Part shown: piece after piece, positions 47,817 to 59,220 of the stretch
Layout: every line of letters starts with the position of its first letter
Position numbering within the stretch: the stretch's first letter is position 1
NCBI GenBank assembly: GCA_032622095.1
Contig: CP136067.1
Coordinates: 98,072,707 to 98,136,706, forward strand
Direction of reading: 5' to 3'
DNA length: 64,000 nucleotides
Origin: Siphonodentalium dalli
Lineage: Eukaryota; Mollusca; Scaphopoda; Gadilida; Siphonodentaliidae
Translations under genes and position numbers: made by a program
The notes under the pieces: generated by a model
Seen by the model: the letters and a program-made list of their open reading frames with translations, nothing else
The model's database searches: none
Told to the model about the DNA's origin: nothing

Positions 47817-49335
47817 CCAGCGGGGGAAACAGCAACAAAGCGACATAACATCCTGCTTTGATGATCCAATGGCTAATGTCCAAGAAGATTTTATTTTCAA
47901 GCATCCATTCACGGCATGCGTAAGTGGACCGACATCTAGTGGGAAGACATACTTCGTGAAAACCTTGCTACAAAAGTCTGCCTCAAAAATATCACCCGCA
48001 CCTGACAGAATAATATGGTTTTATAAATATTGGCAGCCCCTATATGATGACATAAAGTATACCGTCACCCCTCAGGTCAACTTTATACGGGGAATACCAG
48101 CAAACTTGGATTCTCTTATCAACCCCCAGTATAAAAATCTAGTTGTACTCGATGACTTGATGCAAACTTCATCAAAAGACCAGAGAGTTAATGATTTACA
48201 TTCCGAAGGAAGTCACCATTTGAACTTATCTTTGATAAGTTTGAACCAGAATTTCTACTACAACAAAGATCCGACGCAACGACGAAATTGTCAATATTTG
48301 GTATTGTTCAATAATCCAATTGACAAGGGTTTAATTTCAACATTATCAAGACAGATGTATCCTGAATGCCCTCAACGTATGATGCGAGAGTTTTCGGAAG
48401 CGACGAGTGAACCGTACGGTTACCTACTGGTGGATTTAAAAGCCGCAACCCCGGACACATTACGGCTGCGACAGAATGTGTTAAAAGAGGACACGAACCA
48501 ACATATGGGTGAATGGAATGGCATGAAATATAATCTCCATAAGGACAGCGAGCACCCAGATGAACAGAATGTGGTGAAATGTGATGACAACAATAGCCCG
48601 GATCAACGGAATGAGATGAAATATGATGACAGAGATCTCCCTGGTCAACGGGAGTGCATGACATATAATTATATTGTGCCCCAGGGTCAACATAATGGCT
48701 ATACTAAGGACATAAGGACACCTGGTGAGATCAATGAAATTAATAAAGAAAACCATAAAAACATAGGCATTCGAGAAGACATATCGTACCCTTGCAATGA
48801 CTGTGGGCTTTTGTTCGAAGATCAGCATGATGTCCAGAGACACGTAAAAAACTGGTGTGAAGAAAATAAGTTAAAACGAAAATTAACTGAAGACACGGAT
48901 GATAGTCAGAATAAGAAAATTAAATCGAATGAAGATGAATACTTCAAAAGTTTGTGTGATGAGAGTAGAGATAAAGCACAAGAAGCATGGAGTGATAATG
49001 TGGAAACGTATATGGAAAATGGCTCGACAGAAAAAGAGGCAAAAGTACAAGCTGACAAGGACCTTAAAAGTACAGATCTTAAAACTGAAGGCATGAGGCT
49101 ATTTATGAATGTTTATGCTTGGACAATAATAAAGAATATGTGGCTGCGCAATGGTACTCTACACAACAGTGTCATGGATAAAGTGGAGAAATATATAAAG
49201 AATGGTTTTGAAGATCGTGATGCAGTGAAAATGTCAATATTAAAGTACAGACCATTGCTAGAAAAGTTCATGGACGAAACAAATGACACATCTGACGAAA
49301 GTGATGACAATTCGGACGAAAGTGACAGTGAATAG
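47569..49335 (+). CDS. C2H2-polyQ-packaging-type ATPase, right-arm copy (588 aa)
   Basis: Mirror of 42795-44567, two glutamine codons shorter in the last Gln run and otherwise the same protein. ATG at 47569 follows a short AT-rich leader after the membrane-protein ORF (stop at 47480). AATAAA lies at 49343-49348. Walker A and B, the arginine-rich 'DPTQRR' segment and both zinc-finger-like motifs are intact in both copies, so neither copy shows signs of decay. The stop falls 13 bases before the terminal block that is duplicated inside the arm. The last ~55 residues (VDKVEKYIKNGF-like through the acidic tail) are also found as the separate ORF at 46530-46733. Confidence 0.7.
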
Positions 49336-49509
49336 TTAATATAATAAATTGTACTATGTACCACTTGTCATGTTATTTTTCTCTTTTTTCCCTCGCTCAC
49401 TTGCTGTTTTCGGTGGCGCTTACCACCGTACCCCCATAGCTTTCCGATGAATAGTAACAAGCCATATTTTTGACTAAATCCTGAATTTTGTTTAATTTTT
49501 GAAGTTTTT

Positions 49510-49665
49510 TGAAATTTGTGAAAATTTGTGAAAATTTGTGAAATTTTTGAACTTTTTGAACTTTTTGAACTTTTTGAACTTTTTGAACTTTTTGAAATTT
49601 TTGAACTTTTTGAACTTTTTGAACTTTTTGAACTTTTTGAAATTTTTGAAGTTTTCAACGCGAGT
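49510..49665 (+). repeat. (TTTTTGAAC)n subterminal tract, right arm
   Basis: Mirror image of 42471-42626. This tract is missing from the internal copy of the terminal block near 46890-46920, where the text passes straight from a 'ttttttgaaattgt' junction to 'ggacatgcccaaccgg'. The tract is therefore an expansion specific to the outer module. Confidence 0.85.
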
Positions 49666-50021
49666 GTCACTTTAACATTATCCCACAGTGTGCGCCATGT
49701 GTTACTTTAACATTCATCCATAGTGAGTGTCACTTTAATAATCATCCCCATTGAGAGCCTAGTGTCACTTTAACATTCAAGACTGAAGCTACCCCACCGA
49801 GATCATCACGTGATATACATGTAGATACTATACCATTCATATGGAAAAGTCTGGATATAACCAGCGGGTCATGTCCGGACATGTCCAACCGGTACAAATA
49901 GACCATGATGCAATGCGTGGGCGGAGAATATAGGTCACCAACGGGAGTACTGCATATAGGTCGTGTACTTCGGATAGAGTTATCGTTCCTGAAATAACCC
50001 CAACTGGGGTGGGTATCATCA

Positions 50022-50027
50022 TCCAGT
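50022..50027 (+). repeat. Target-site duplication, right copy (TCCAGT)
   Basis: It lies directly after the right terminus TCATCA and matches 42103-42108 in direct orientation. Confidence 0.8.
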
Positions 50028-50801
50028 CCATTATCTTATATGTGCGAGACTTCCTGTGGGATGTGTGTACATGTACAATGAATGTACAGACTGCAGTACT
50101 GCGTACACATTCGATAATTGAGGTGTGTATTCAAATTTGAATGTTCAATGATAAATAAGCGACGCAAACGCGAATCTCCATAATATAATGCATTATTCGA
50201 TATAATGCAAACTCAAATTGTTTTCTCACCATGTATAAACGTTTCTGTTATCGCCTTCTTGTCATTTTATAACAATGTATTGTCAATTTTGTACGGGAGA
50301 GGGGCTACCTAAGTTGAAATAACTTGGGCCCCGATCCCTTGTTTATATTTATATACGAATAAAATATGTTTAAAGTAAAAATCACGGATGTGGCAGCGAG
50401 GAGTTAAAATGCTGAGTTGTTTACTGATAACAAGATGGTAACAATGTGATCAATATCACCGTAAATGTACATGTATGTTGGTGTGTGCATGATGGGACAG
50501 CGGACTCCAAAATGTGTCCGCATGTGTACTGTACCCGTACTATACCAGTGCTCATCCGAATCGGTGGTCCCTCCATGATTAATAACTCGCGTTACTTCGT
50601 GTTATTATATGATCAATAAGTATAATTATCATGTAATACAATATTCTCTATCAGTAATCGAAGGTCGATGGCTCCATTGCTGATGGCAACGTTGATGATG
50701 TCACCGTTGCGGAGCAGCCCTCATCTATGCCCAAATGAAAAGTACATGTAACTTAAGGCGACGCGGATCTATCAGTGTATCAATGTATTTTTAAAAACGA
50801 A

Positions 50802-51326
50802 ATGGTCACATTCGCTCAGCCGTCACACAAGTTCATAACATCCTTCAAGACATCCAGGTGCGGCCAATGTCCCCGCTCATTTGGTACCGTTGAAGAGCCT
50901 AACCCTCACAAAGATCATCACCAACAAATGGTTTGCGAAATATGCGGCAAGGGTTGTTCAACAAGGTCATTTCGACTTTATATTCACCAAAAGAAAAAAA
51001 ACGCACTCGCATGCAGAACCGCATGTGAGAAAACATTCATCCATAAATTCCAATTAGTCGACCATGTGAATGTGCATCTAAATACCCGGCCATACAGTTG
51101 CAACCTATGCAAGGCAAATTTCGCACAACGGACGTCACAGATGCGACACATGCGAAGGCACATATGTGATGTGTGTGGTTCTGAATATAGACACAATCAA
51201 AGTCTGATAGACCACATTAAAGCCAACCATAATCGTGGTCTTGATTTTGTCTGCGCATGTGACAAAACTTATGCTCACTCGGGTCTTTCAAGACACAGGA
51301 GAGAGACCAGACACATGCACGCGTAA
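50802..51326 (+). CDS. C2H2 zinc-finger protein, single exon, some fingers degenerate
   Basis: From ATG at 50802 (174 aa) there are about six C2H2-like units: CGQCPRSF..., CEICGKGC...., an imperfect C-x3-C unit before HKFQLVDHVNVH, canonical YSCNLCKANFAQRTSQMRHMRRH, CDVCGSEYRHNQSLIDHIKANH, and a C-x-C unit ending HSGLSRHRRETRH. No intron or KRAB-like effector domain is seen. The altered spacings suggest a retrocopy or a gene losing constraint. An expressed DNA-binding protein cannot be excluded. It starts about 780 bases right of the palindromic element, but there is no sign that it belongs to it. Confidence 0.55.
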   Translation: MVTFAQPSHKFITSFKTSRCGQCPRSFGTVEEPNPHKDHHQQMVCEICGKGCSTRSFRLYIHQKKKNALACRTACEKTFIHKFQLVDHVNVHLNTRPYSCNLCKANFAQRTSQMRHMRRHICDVCGSEYRHNQSLIDHIKANHNRGLDFVCACDKTYAHSGLSRHRRETRHMHA

Positions 51327-52019
51327 ACATAATATATAAAAAACATGTTCTTACAAGCATCGCTAGTATTTAGTTGTGTTCGTGTGATTAAAACATGTTA
51401 GTTTGTTTCTCATTTATAAGACACAATAGTAGCACTTGAAGAGATACATGTTTGCATATAATACTCTGACAATATAGAGAGAGTGAGGTAATTTAAGGGC
51501 GATATCATATGGGGCATTATATAAGTTCATACGAAAGGTTCGCTGTAAACGTTACCGCTTGTATTTTTCAAACAGGTGTAGCCTGCATCTTCGAGCAAGA
51601 CAAACGTTACAATCTCCAAAACAAATTTCGATGATAACTTCGTTAATGCTGCGATATATAATAAAACAGCAACACAATAGCAGTATCATGGTCTCCACTC
51701 CAAGGTTATGCTTACATAATTCTATTACACGAATCGTTATAGCTAAACTTGTCATTAATGTGTCCAATACAGGCAAATATTCACTAAAACATTAATTTAT
51801 AGAGTGGCTTTTAACGAATATCAATGGAAAACAAATATGCCATGTATTAAACCTCCTGCTACCACATCAGACGGGAAAAACACACATTTGTTGTCGAGCG
51901 AGATGCACGCCATTTTCTTCTGAGGTTGGGTTGTTTTTGTTTACATTTTTAAAGAAAATCACCAGTTGTAAACATGATCCAAACAGATGTAAGCGTTTCT
52001 ATGAGGACCGGTTCCCAGG

Positions 52020-52210
52020 GGTTGTGACTCTTCTGTCGTCCAAAAACGACTCTTTTGTCGAGTTATAACGACTCTTTTGTCGGCTCTTTTGTCGAGTTAT
52101 AACGACTCTTTTGTCGTGTTATAACGACTCTTTTGTCGAGTTATAACAACTCTTTTGTCGTGTTATAACACCCTTTTATCGTGTTTTAACAACTCGATAA
52201 AGTTTAACAC
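52020..52210 (+). repeat. Tandem array of 'cgactcttttgtcgagttataa'
   Basis: About seven copies of a ~22-base unit (ACGACTCTTTTGTCG plus AGTTATA or TGTTATA), decaying toward the 3' side. Each unit has CGAC/GTCG self-complementarity. Confidence 0.8.
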
Positions 52211-52682
52211 GATATATCGAGTTAAATGTAACGCGATCTGTTTTAGAGTGTATAAAGGCACAATAATGTGGTTTGTTTCGATCGTAATTCGCGGTAAATA
52301 TTTTAGCTGATGGTGCTAACAAGATAGAGTTATCCTTCTTGCTATGCACCGAACGTTTTCGCTAGGATTTCTGTTCTAAACATAGCCCCTAAAACTGTCC
52401 CACTACAATGTCAAAAGAAATTCTAAATAAAATTGATATTAATCGATAGAAACTATTACGGAGTCGATTCATATATATTATTGTATAACCCGGAATCTAT
52501 ATACAAATTTCTGGAAAGAGATAGACCATAGTTCACATTCAGAAAGTCCTCATCAGTAGGTGTCGTTCCACTGCCGCTCTCCGTAAACAAATGATGCGAA
52601 AGTAGGATTTCCTCAAGTATATAACTGATGGAACGAAACGAAAGAGTACGCGAAAAATCACAATTGTTATTGGATGAGCGGC

Positions 52683-53090
52683 AGATAAACGTTATTACGT
52701 CACGCACATGGTAAACGTTATTTCATCACGCACATGGTAAACGTTATTACATCATGCACGTGATAAACGTTATCATATCACGCACATGGTAAACGTTATT
52801 TCCTCGGGCACATGGTAAACGTTATTACACCACGCACATGATAAACGTTATTATATCACGCACATGATAAACGTTATGACCTCACACATATGGTAAATGT
52901 TGTTACATCACGCACATGATAAACGTTATGACCTCACACACATGATAAACGTTATTATATCACGCACATGATAAACGTTATGACCTCACACACATGATAA
53001 ACGTTATTATATCACGCACGTGATAAACGTTATGACCTCACATGCACACATGGTAAACGTTATTACATCGCGCACATGGTAAATGTATTT
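52683..53090 (+). repeat. Tandem array of 'cacgcacatgataaacgttatta'
   Basis: About 17 copies of a 22-25 base unit, CACGCACATG(G/A)TAAACGTTAT plus TACATCA, TATATCA or GACCTCA. In the second half, alternate units form a higher-order pair of about 49 bases. Confidence 0.85.
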
Positions 53091-55077
53091 TCTCAACACA
53101 TGTCAAACTGAAAGGCGTATCATACCACTGCCACCACGCACAGGGTGTTCTTTTCTGACATTTTTATTACAGATTTTTGTCGGTTACAATTCATTCTGCA
53201 TTATTCTGAGAAACTAAGTTGTCCATATTCAATACGAAATCGGTTCAATTTAGTCAGAAATTGTCCGATATAGCAGCGGAAAATAGTCCGTCTGATAACT
53301 CCTACGTCTATTAGCCAAAAGAAAATAGCCCGTCTGATAACTTCTTAATTATACGCTGATTAGCCAGAATTAAATACAAACACGTTTCTGAACCCAGTTT
53401 AGTATACTAAATCCCATAAACAACAAGGACATTTTCTCTTTGGTTTAGTGATGTTGAGTATACACTTTAATAAACTAGATTTATCAGAAGGTTGACAAGA
53501 AGACGTGATTTGAAATGACATGTGACATGTGATGCCAGCCATGTTTTGTGAAATTACCGTAGTATTTCCTATTCCAAAGATATATACTAGCAAATGATGG
53601 CAGTGGGCTGATCAGTGTAGCGATAAGACTGGACTCTGCCTGGCAGTTTGGGATCGTGAACCCCACGTGACCATGTATGATAGAACGCGGTAACAATGGC
53701 AAGTTAAAGTTAATGACACATATATAGTCCTTGCGCCTCAAATATAACCCCGTTCAACTATACTCGCTACGTTCATGATGATAGAAATTCATAAGCTGTT
53801 TTCAACTTTCCAATCTCCATCTACGGCGCCGTAAATATAGCCCTGAGACTTAAATCTACGACGTGATGTCGCCATACAAATAGCGCTGTGGCGTCTAGTT
53901 TTGATCTATTTGCAATGGCGGCATGCTGCCATTTAATTTCGCCGCCTTATTTTAGTTTATATTCACACTCCAAATAACGCAATAAGCAGATGCGTGCATA
54001 TTAGTGGCATGCCTTACGCTATTGAGTTCGTAATTTATATAATCCGCTTAAATAAAGTGGATATCAAAGGATATCAAATTCTGTTTTATTCATTTGAATT
54101 AAATTGAAGACATACAAATAGAAAATTGCGTTGTAATAATATAAGCGTTTAATTACAAGTGCCTAACGTCATCAACATATGTGGAATGACGTCACGCCGT
54201 AGATATAATTACCATGCAGGGCTATATAAATACGGCATTTTAAATTGAACCACAATTTACACATAATTATGCTCTTTACTTCCACCATACAGGAAAAGTC
54301 TAACAACCAACGCTCTGTATCGTTGCATTATGTAGAGAACGTTGTCGTTAATTTTCTTTCTGAAGCGGTAATTTATATAACTTCAATAAGTCTTTCCGAG
54401 TCATATGGAGTTGTTATTTAACCCTTTCAGTGCCAAGTCCGATTTTTGTATCAACCCATATTTCCTTGATCATTTTTCAAATTTATTGATTATAATAATG
54501 TGATACATTGATGGAAAGAGCTCTAATGAATTTTTCGACCACTATTGATCACCGGACGGTGACAATTGGCAAAAGCGAGTAATTTTACTAGATCTAATTT
54601 GAAGCTTGGTGATTATATGTGTGCCGCTTTAGGAGCGTGTTGCGTGAAGCGGGACAACTCGGCTATCCGGGATAATTCGCGCTGTTGTGGATCGGGACAA
54701 GTCGGTTCCAAGTGAAAATAATTACATACATGTAGTTGCTAGTCTATATGTCAATGAAGACTTCAGCCGCGATGCAATGTTGACACGCACACACAGTTTT
54801 AATCCAGTGGCGTGTGCGGTCATTCATATGACGCGAATATGCAATTGGGTGGCGTCATGTCAAATCACGACGAATCGTGACAGTTCCATGTTTTCGTCCT
54901 GGTTAGCCAGGATGATGCGAACGAATTAACATGGCAACCGAGTTGTCCCGGCGGCTGGCCGAGTTGGTTTGACTCATGTAGCAGCGCGCCACTGTTTAAG
55001 TGAGATAGCACACGCGTCTGTCCGGCCACCCGGCAAAGTTGTCAAACCGAGTTGTCGCGGCCCATGTAACAACCCCC
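53091..55077. other. Intergenic DNA downstream of ODAD4
   Basis: No supported gene. The short frames at 53399-53741, 54687-54929 and 54996-55211 have no recognised content. The 54600-55080 stretch is richer in GC than its surroundings and would hold the ODAD4 3' UTR on the minus strand. Confidence 0.4.
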
Positions 55078-55529
55078 TTATTGTATGCGTCTGGTGGTAG
55101 CTCTGTATAATTTTGCGGCCCTGGCATTCGCAGGAACTCTCTTTGCAGCAGTCTGTGATGCTCCGCGCCTGCCGGTGGTGTCCACGCCATCATGCGCCGT
55201 CGTGTCGCCAACTTGTAGCTGTTTCACCCGGTTTGATCGCCCTCTGTTCTTCGACACCTTACTCGATTCTCTTTTCAGTCCCGCCTTAGTTAGAGACCTA
55301 GTGGTGTCAAGTTGTAATTTCGGTAACATTCTTCGTGGTGATCTGACGGAGTTCTTGGCTTTAATAATCCGCTCCGGTTCTTTACTTCTCGGCGAACTTG
55401 TGTCCTGTGATGTCTGCCTCTTTGTTTCTATTCTATCCATAATCCTGCTCCGAGTTTTGGATTCTGACGCCATCTTCATTCCGATGTCGTGAATAGCTCG
55501 CTCAATTGTTTCTCTGGCGACATTATTTT
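55078..55529 (-). CDS. ODAD4 (TTC25) last coding exon
   Basis: A strong acceptor (polypyrimidine then TTTTTCCTGCAG) opens the exon at 55529 in phase 1. It continues the TPR helix as ENNVARETIERAIHDIGMKM and then a long Lys/Arg/Ser-rich tail (EPERIIKAKNSVRSPRRM...), ending RRIQ and TAA at 55078. ODAD4 is the TPR subunit of the complex that docks outer dynein arms on ciliary doublet microtubules. The TPR end aligns with the family; the basic tail is poorly conserved, as in other species. It is the final exon of the series 63949, 61409, 59134, 58601, 56900, 55078, all in consistent phase. Confidence 0.75.
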
Positions 55530-56284
55530 CTGCAGGAAAAATTAAAAAAAAGAATGCAAGAATGTATATTACACCAATTTTCCACTTTTCACCATGAATA
55601 TGAAAAATACTTGCAATCACCATGGTACATGTGTATGACACAACAGGCATCGGGAAAAGCAGCAGTAAAACGTTGGGAACGGGTACAAATGAGCACATAA
55701 TAGAGACGCTCTTTATTATCAACCTATCTTGAGAAAGGATAGCATGGATTCATCAGACGATCACTTCTGCCTTTGTGTGCGTATTTTGTTTGACAGAGTT
55801 TGCGAGTATGCGAAATTACTTGTTGACGCCCAGTTCTGGTTAAAACACACTCCACCGGCATAATTACGTCAGTCTCACCCAATCACACCATCATCGGAAA
55901 GCGATGTATCCTATCAGGCGATTGTTGGGATGCCTTTACAGTGGTAGATTCGTCACATTGCTAAAAACATATATCGCTTAAACATTGTCTGTCATATGTC
56001 AAACTGCATGATTTCAAAGCAGAAATTATTTTAGCCACACAGAGCTAACTCTTGCTGGTGGTAATAGATACCACCCCCCCCCCCAATTACCCCCAAGACT
56101 CACTTCAGCATATAGCTGTGGAGTCTGTGTTTTAACCAGAACCCGTCGACGCCGTGAGAGGAAAATATTATAAAATGAAAGAGGGCGTAATTTTATATAT
56201 ATATATTGGCAAATTTGTCAATGAGTATATTCGGGAATAATCATAGACACTGTTCGGAGGGTTACATCGTGGGTGATTGACTTA

Positions 56285-56640
56285 AAGTGATGTGAAACAC
56301 TCCGGTAGGGTGATCAAATACAAATGGAGAATAATCTTGCTCAAAGTAGTTATTTTTAAAATATTGTATGCAAATTGACAACACACACCATCATGCCTAT
56401 ATATTAATTAAATGCAGTGACTCTTGTTGGCGAAATCATTTGCGTTTGTTTATCGCCGATAGTTGCGTCCCCAATCAAGATGTAAATATTTACGTTTGAG
56501 CGTAGTTCACACGATGTTATCTATGGAGTCGTACGGTCGATTTGTTGGAAATGTTCGACGATGTTAGTAGAATGCTACATTCCTCTAGTTGCCATAGCGC
56601 CTGAGTACTAACTTATCCGTTTCACGCATCCAAACAAGTC
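56285..56640 (+). repeat. Dispersed repeat shared with 62770-63080 (inverted)
   Basis: 'gtgatgtgaaacactccggt', 'agggtgatcaaatac', 'aaatgcagtgactct' and 'gttggcgaaatcattt' all recur reverse-complemented at 62770-63080. Both are in the ODAD4 gene region, in introns flanking different exons. Confidence 0.75.
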
Positions 56641-56899
56641 AATAATATGTCTTTAATAATTATATATATTAACCATTTCATCACTTACTACTCATTGACG
56701 AGTAGTTCCACTGGGCAAGGTTCAAATAATAAGTTCAACAAACGGCCATATCAACAATGAATCATTCTGCAGTTGTATTATATGGTCGCATGTCGTCGTC
56801 TCCTGTTTCCTGAACACCCCTCCAACAAAATGGATAATAGACCATTCCATTATATAGTTCTATAACTTCGTGGAATAATCCCCTTAGTGAACATATTAC

Positions 56900-56968
56900 C
56901 TTGTTTCGTTGCGATGTGGAGCGCTTTCTCAAAATATGTATAGGCACCCTTGTTGTCCTTCAGTTTGA
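56900..56968 (-). CDS. ODAD4 exon (69 nt)
   Basis: Acceptor GCGAAG and donor GTAATATG bound an exon entering in phase 1 and leaving in phase 1. It encodes VKLKDNKGAYTYFEKALHIA plus TKQ, a TPR helix pair typical of the C-terminal repeats in TTC25 (a '(K/R)LKD...A..YFEKAL' pattern). The acceptor lacks a long pyrimidine tract, so the start could shift slightly, but the phase fits both neighbours. Confidence 0.7.
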
Positions 56969-57399
56969 CTTCGCATGGAACGATAAAAAACATTCATTAA
57001 CTTCACTGTATACAACTTCATCTGTGGGCTTAGGCCTATATTACTAAAATAGACAAAAACACAACTCGCATCTTAATCCAGAGAGTTCCAGAGAGTTCGA
57101 TAAAGATTACGTTTCATGTTGTGTTCTGTATTTATTCTACGCCATTGTCAGATACGTTTAGTCCATGAATATAACCTTCGTTGATACTATATATAGCTAC
57201 ATTTATTGTGACTTAAGTCTGATGAATAACCAGTATAATTATCGGGGATCACCCGAAGCGGATCGTTGACGTATGTACGTCATCTTTCTTGGCGATAACG
57301 CCAACAAGAATAGTTCCGGTTTGGTTTCAGAAAATAAGTTTACATCTTTCAGACACAAGTATTAGGCACAATTTTTTTTTTTTTAATTTAATAAAAATC

Positions 57400-58430
57400 T
57401 CGGAAAGGTATCTATCTCATTTTATGTTTTATTGATCTGTAATTGCAGCACTATGTGACCAAATAATCAAAGTTTTCAAAAAAGTTTGGTTCGTCGTCGT
57501 ATTTGAGATTAGTGAACATAGAAAAACATTTAAAGTTGATAAATCAAATTTATTTGGTTGGTACCCGAAACGTCCGTCCAATGGAAAATAAAATAATCAA
57601 ACAATCCAACCCCTAAATCACCGAAATCTATACTCTAATCATCATACTAAATAGCCATATTGTCAAACAGACGTTGTTTCACGAAGGACAGCTAATTTGG
57701 GTGTGGTACATACATCGAGTTTAATAACGATTTTTGTCTTTTTTTCCGTCAGTTTTACAGATTTCTTTTCGCGGGAGGCCATTTTTAAAGTGCGAAACAA
57801 ACTCGAGAAACGCTGCAGTAAAAGACTCCAAAATAAATTTATTTTACATCGATAAAAATAAATGTTTTATCTAATTCCTTATCTAGTGGGTATTATATAT
57901 CCACCGCATGATTTTTGTCAGTAAAAATGCCGGATATCAATTAAAAGAGAGATATTTAAATTAATTTAATAAAGTTCAAGTTAGTTTCGCTTTCAGTTTT
58001 GCAAAATGGCCTCCCGCGAAAAGAAATCTGTAAAACTGACGAAAAAAAGGACATAAATCGTTATTAAACTCGATGTATGTTGAGTACCACCCCCAAATTA
58101 GCTGTACTTCACGAAACAACGTCTGTTTGACAATAGGGCTATTTAGTTTGATGATAATAGTATAGATTTCTGTGATTTAGGGGTTGGAATTTTTGATTTT
58201 TCATTGAACGGACGTTTCGGGTACAAAAAAATAAATTTCATTGTCAACTTCGAATGATTTTCTATGCTCACTTGTTTAAAGTACGACGGAAAGCTAAACT
58301 ATAACCAAAAATATGATTACTTGGGCACATAATGCTAGAATTCCAGATCAATTTGATAAACAAAATTTGCTTTTATGAGGATGATTTTTGACCTATTTTC
58401 ACTATCAGCCTTGATACCTACCTTTATTTT
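57400..58430. mobile_element. Fold-back element with ~370-bp arms in an ODAD4 intron
   Basis: Left arm about 57420-57790 and right arm about 58004-58400 are diverged reverse complements ('cgcgggaggccatttt' next to the spacer, 'aatttatttggttggtaccc', 'cgaaacgtccgt' further out). They are separated by about 215 bp and bounded by T-rich runs. Both lie between the exons at 56968 and 58601. There is no coding capacity. Confidence 0.75.
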
Positions 58431-58600
58431 TTTTTTTTTTTTTTTTTTTTGCCAAATACCTGTGCTTCAGATACTTTAACATTCCATCAAATAGTTGGTT
58501 TTTGTTTGTGTTTTAGATCAGGTGTAAATGTATAGACTCTAAAAATCGTCGTATATGTTCCTAGATTTTCCGAATATGTTGCGTAATACACGTGACCTAC

Positions 58601-58797
58601 CCAGAGATACAGCCAGTAGGGTGGCGGCCTGTAGCTGTAGTGTCTCGTGCGCCGCCTCCAGGGAAGATTCGAATGCTTTCTGTGCAGAATCACGTGCATA
58701 GTCATACGCCCTCAGAGAAATGAAACAGTTTCCTATTTCGTTGAACAACCAAGCCGATTCCACCGGTGTCGTGCAAAGGGGTGCCTTCTTAGCGAAC
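58601..58797 (-). CDS. ODAD4 exon with TPR motif (197 nt)
   Basis: Acceptor CAAATTCAG at 58797, donor GTAGGTCAC after 58601. The translation FAKKAPLCTTPVESAWLFNE then IGNCFISLRAYDYARDSAQK is a TPR. The WLFNEIG(R/N)C signature is characteristic of ODAD4/TTC25. It enters completing a Met codon from the 59134-59220 exon and leaves in phase 1. Confidence 0.85.
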
Positions 58798-59133
58798 CTG
58801 AATTTGTGAAGAAAATGTTATAGCGAAGCAGATAAGAGCGAATATAGTCAAAAGCATGTATTTCTAATATAAGGCTAGTCATGCAAGAACACAAACATTC
58901 TTCGCCTAAGTCTGGTATTATTCCCCGAAAAGTCGCAACTGACGCCGAAAATACACAAAACTCTCACTGCCATTCGCACTCGTCCCAGTCGTTTCTGAAT
59001 ACTAAAAGGTGAGTCTGAGTGCATAGTTTGGATATATTTTCATAATCTTTCGGCTGTTATTACAACTCCCCCAGGAAAATTTCGGAACTTGAGCTCATGC
59101 TCACCAAACAAGGCATATATCTGTTATACGTAC

Positions 59134-59220
59134 ATTTCTAGCGCTTCGTGGTGTTTTCCAAGTAGCACGAGTATTCTTCCGAAATTACCATAACCACGTG
59201 ACAGACTGTCCTCCATCTGG
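59134..59220 (-). CDS. ODAD4 exon with TPR motif (87 nt)
   Basis: Acceptor TTGTCAATTTCAG, donor GTACGT. The exon reads QMEDSLSRGYGNFGRILVLL then GKHHEALEM, the short 'A..NIGR.....G....A' TPR that precedes the WLFxEIG repeat in ODAD4. First and last codons are split and restored by the neighbours. Confidence 0.85.

Larger units (their letters stand above)
42109..50021. mobile_element. 7.9-kb palindromic virus-like element with 6-bp target duplication
   Basis: Left arm 42109-46059 and right arm 46077-50021 are reverse complements over about 3.95 kb. Position x pairs with 92136-x from the centre out to the CAA tract, then shifts by 6 bases. Outer ends are TGATGATACCC...GGGTATCATCA, that is TG...CA, and the pairing stops exactly there. 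TCCAGT precedes the left end (42103-42108) and follows the right end (50022-50027), an exact 6-bp target-site duplication. A 6-bp duplication and TG/CA termini fit a retroviral-type (Maverick/Polinton c-integrase) insertion. All recognisable genes face outward from the centre. No DNA polymerase, integrase, protease or capsid gene is seen, so it is non-autonomous or a deletion derivative. The arms differ only by a two-codon CAA change and rare substitutions, indicating youth or continuing gene conversion. It is a passenger in the host genome. Confidence 0.8.

Noticed and set aside
42109-50021. The palindrome as an assembly or library fold-back artefact
   Set aside because: Considered seriously, because long-read chimeras make such structures. 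The exact 6-bp direct repeat at the two ends, different outer flanks, the 6-base difference in the CAA tract and single substitutions between arms argue for a real insertion. Read-level checking remains decisive.
55085-55492. 135-residue plus-strand frame
   Set aside because: Antisense shadow of the ODAD4 last exon, which has splice sites and family similarity on the minus strand.
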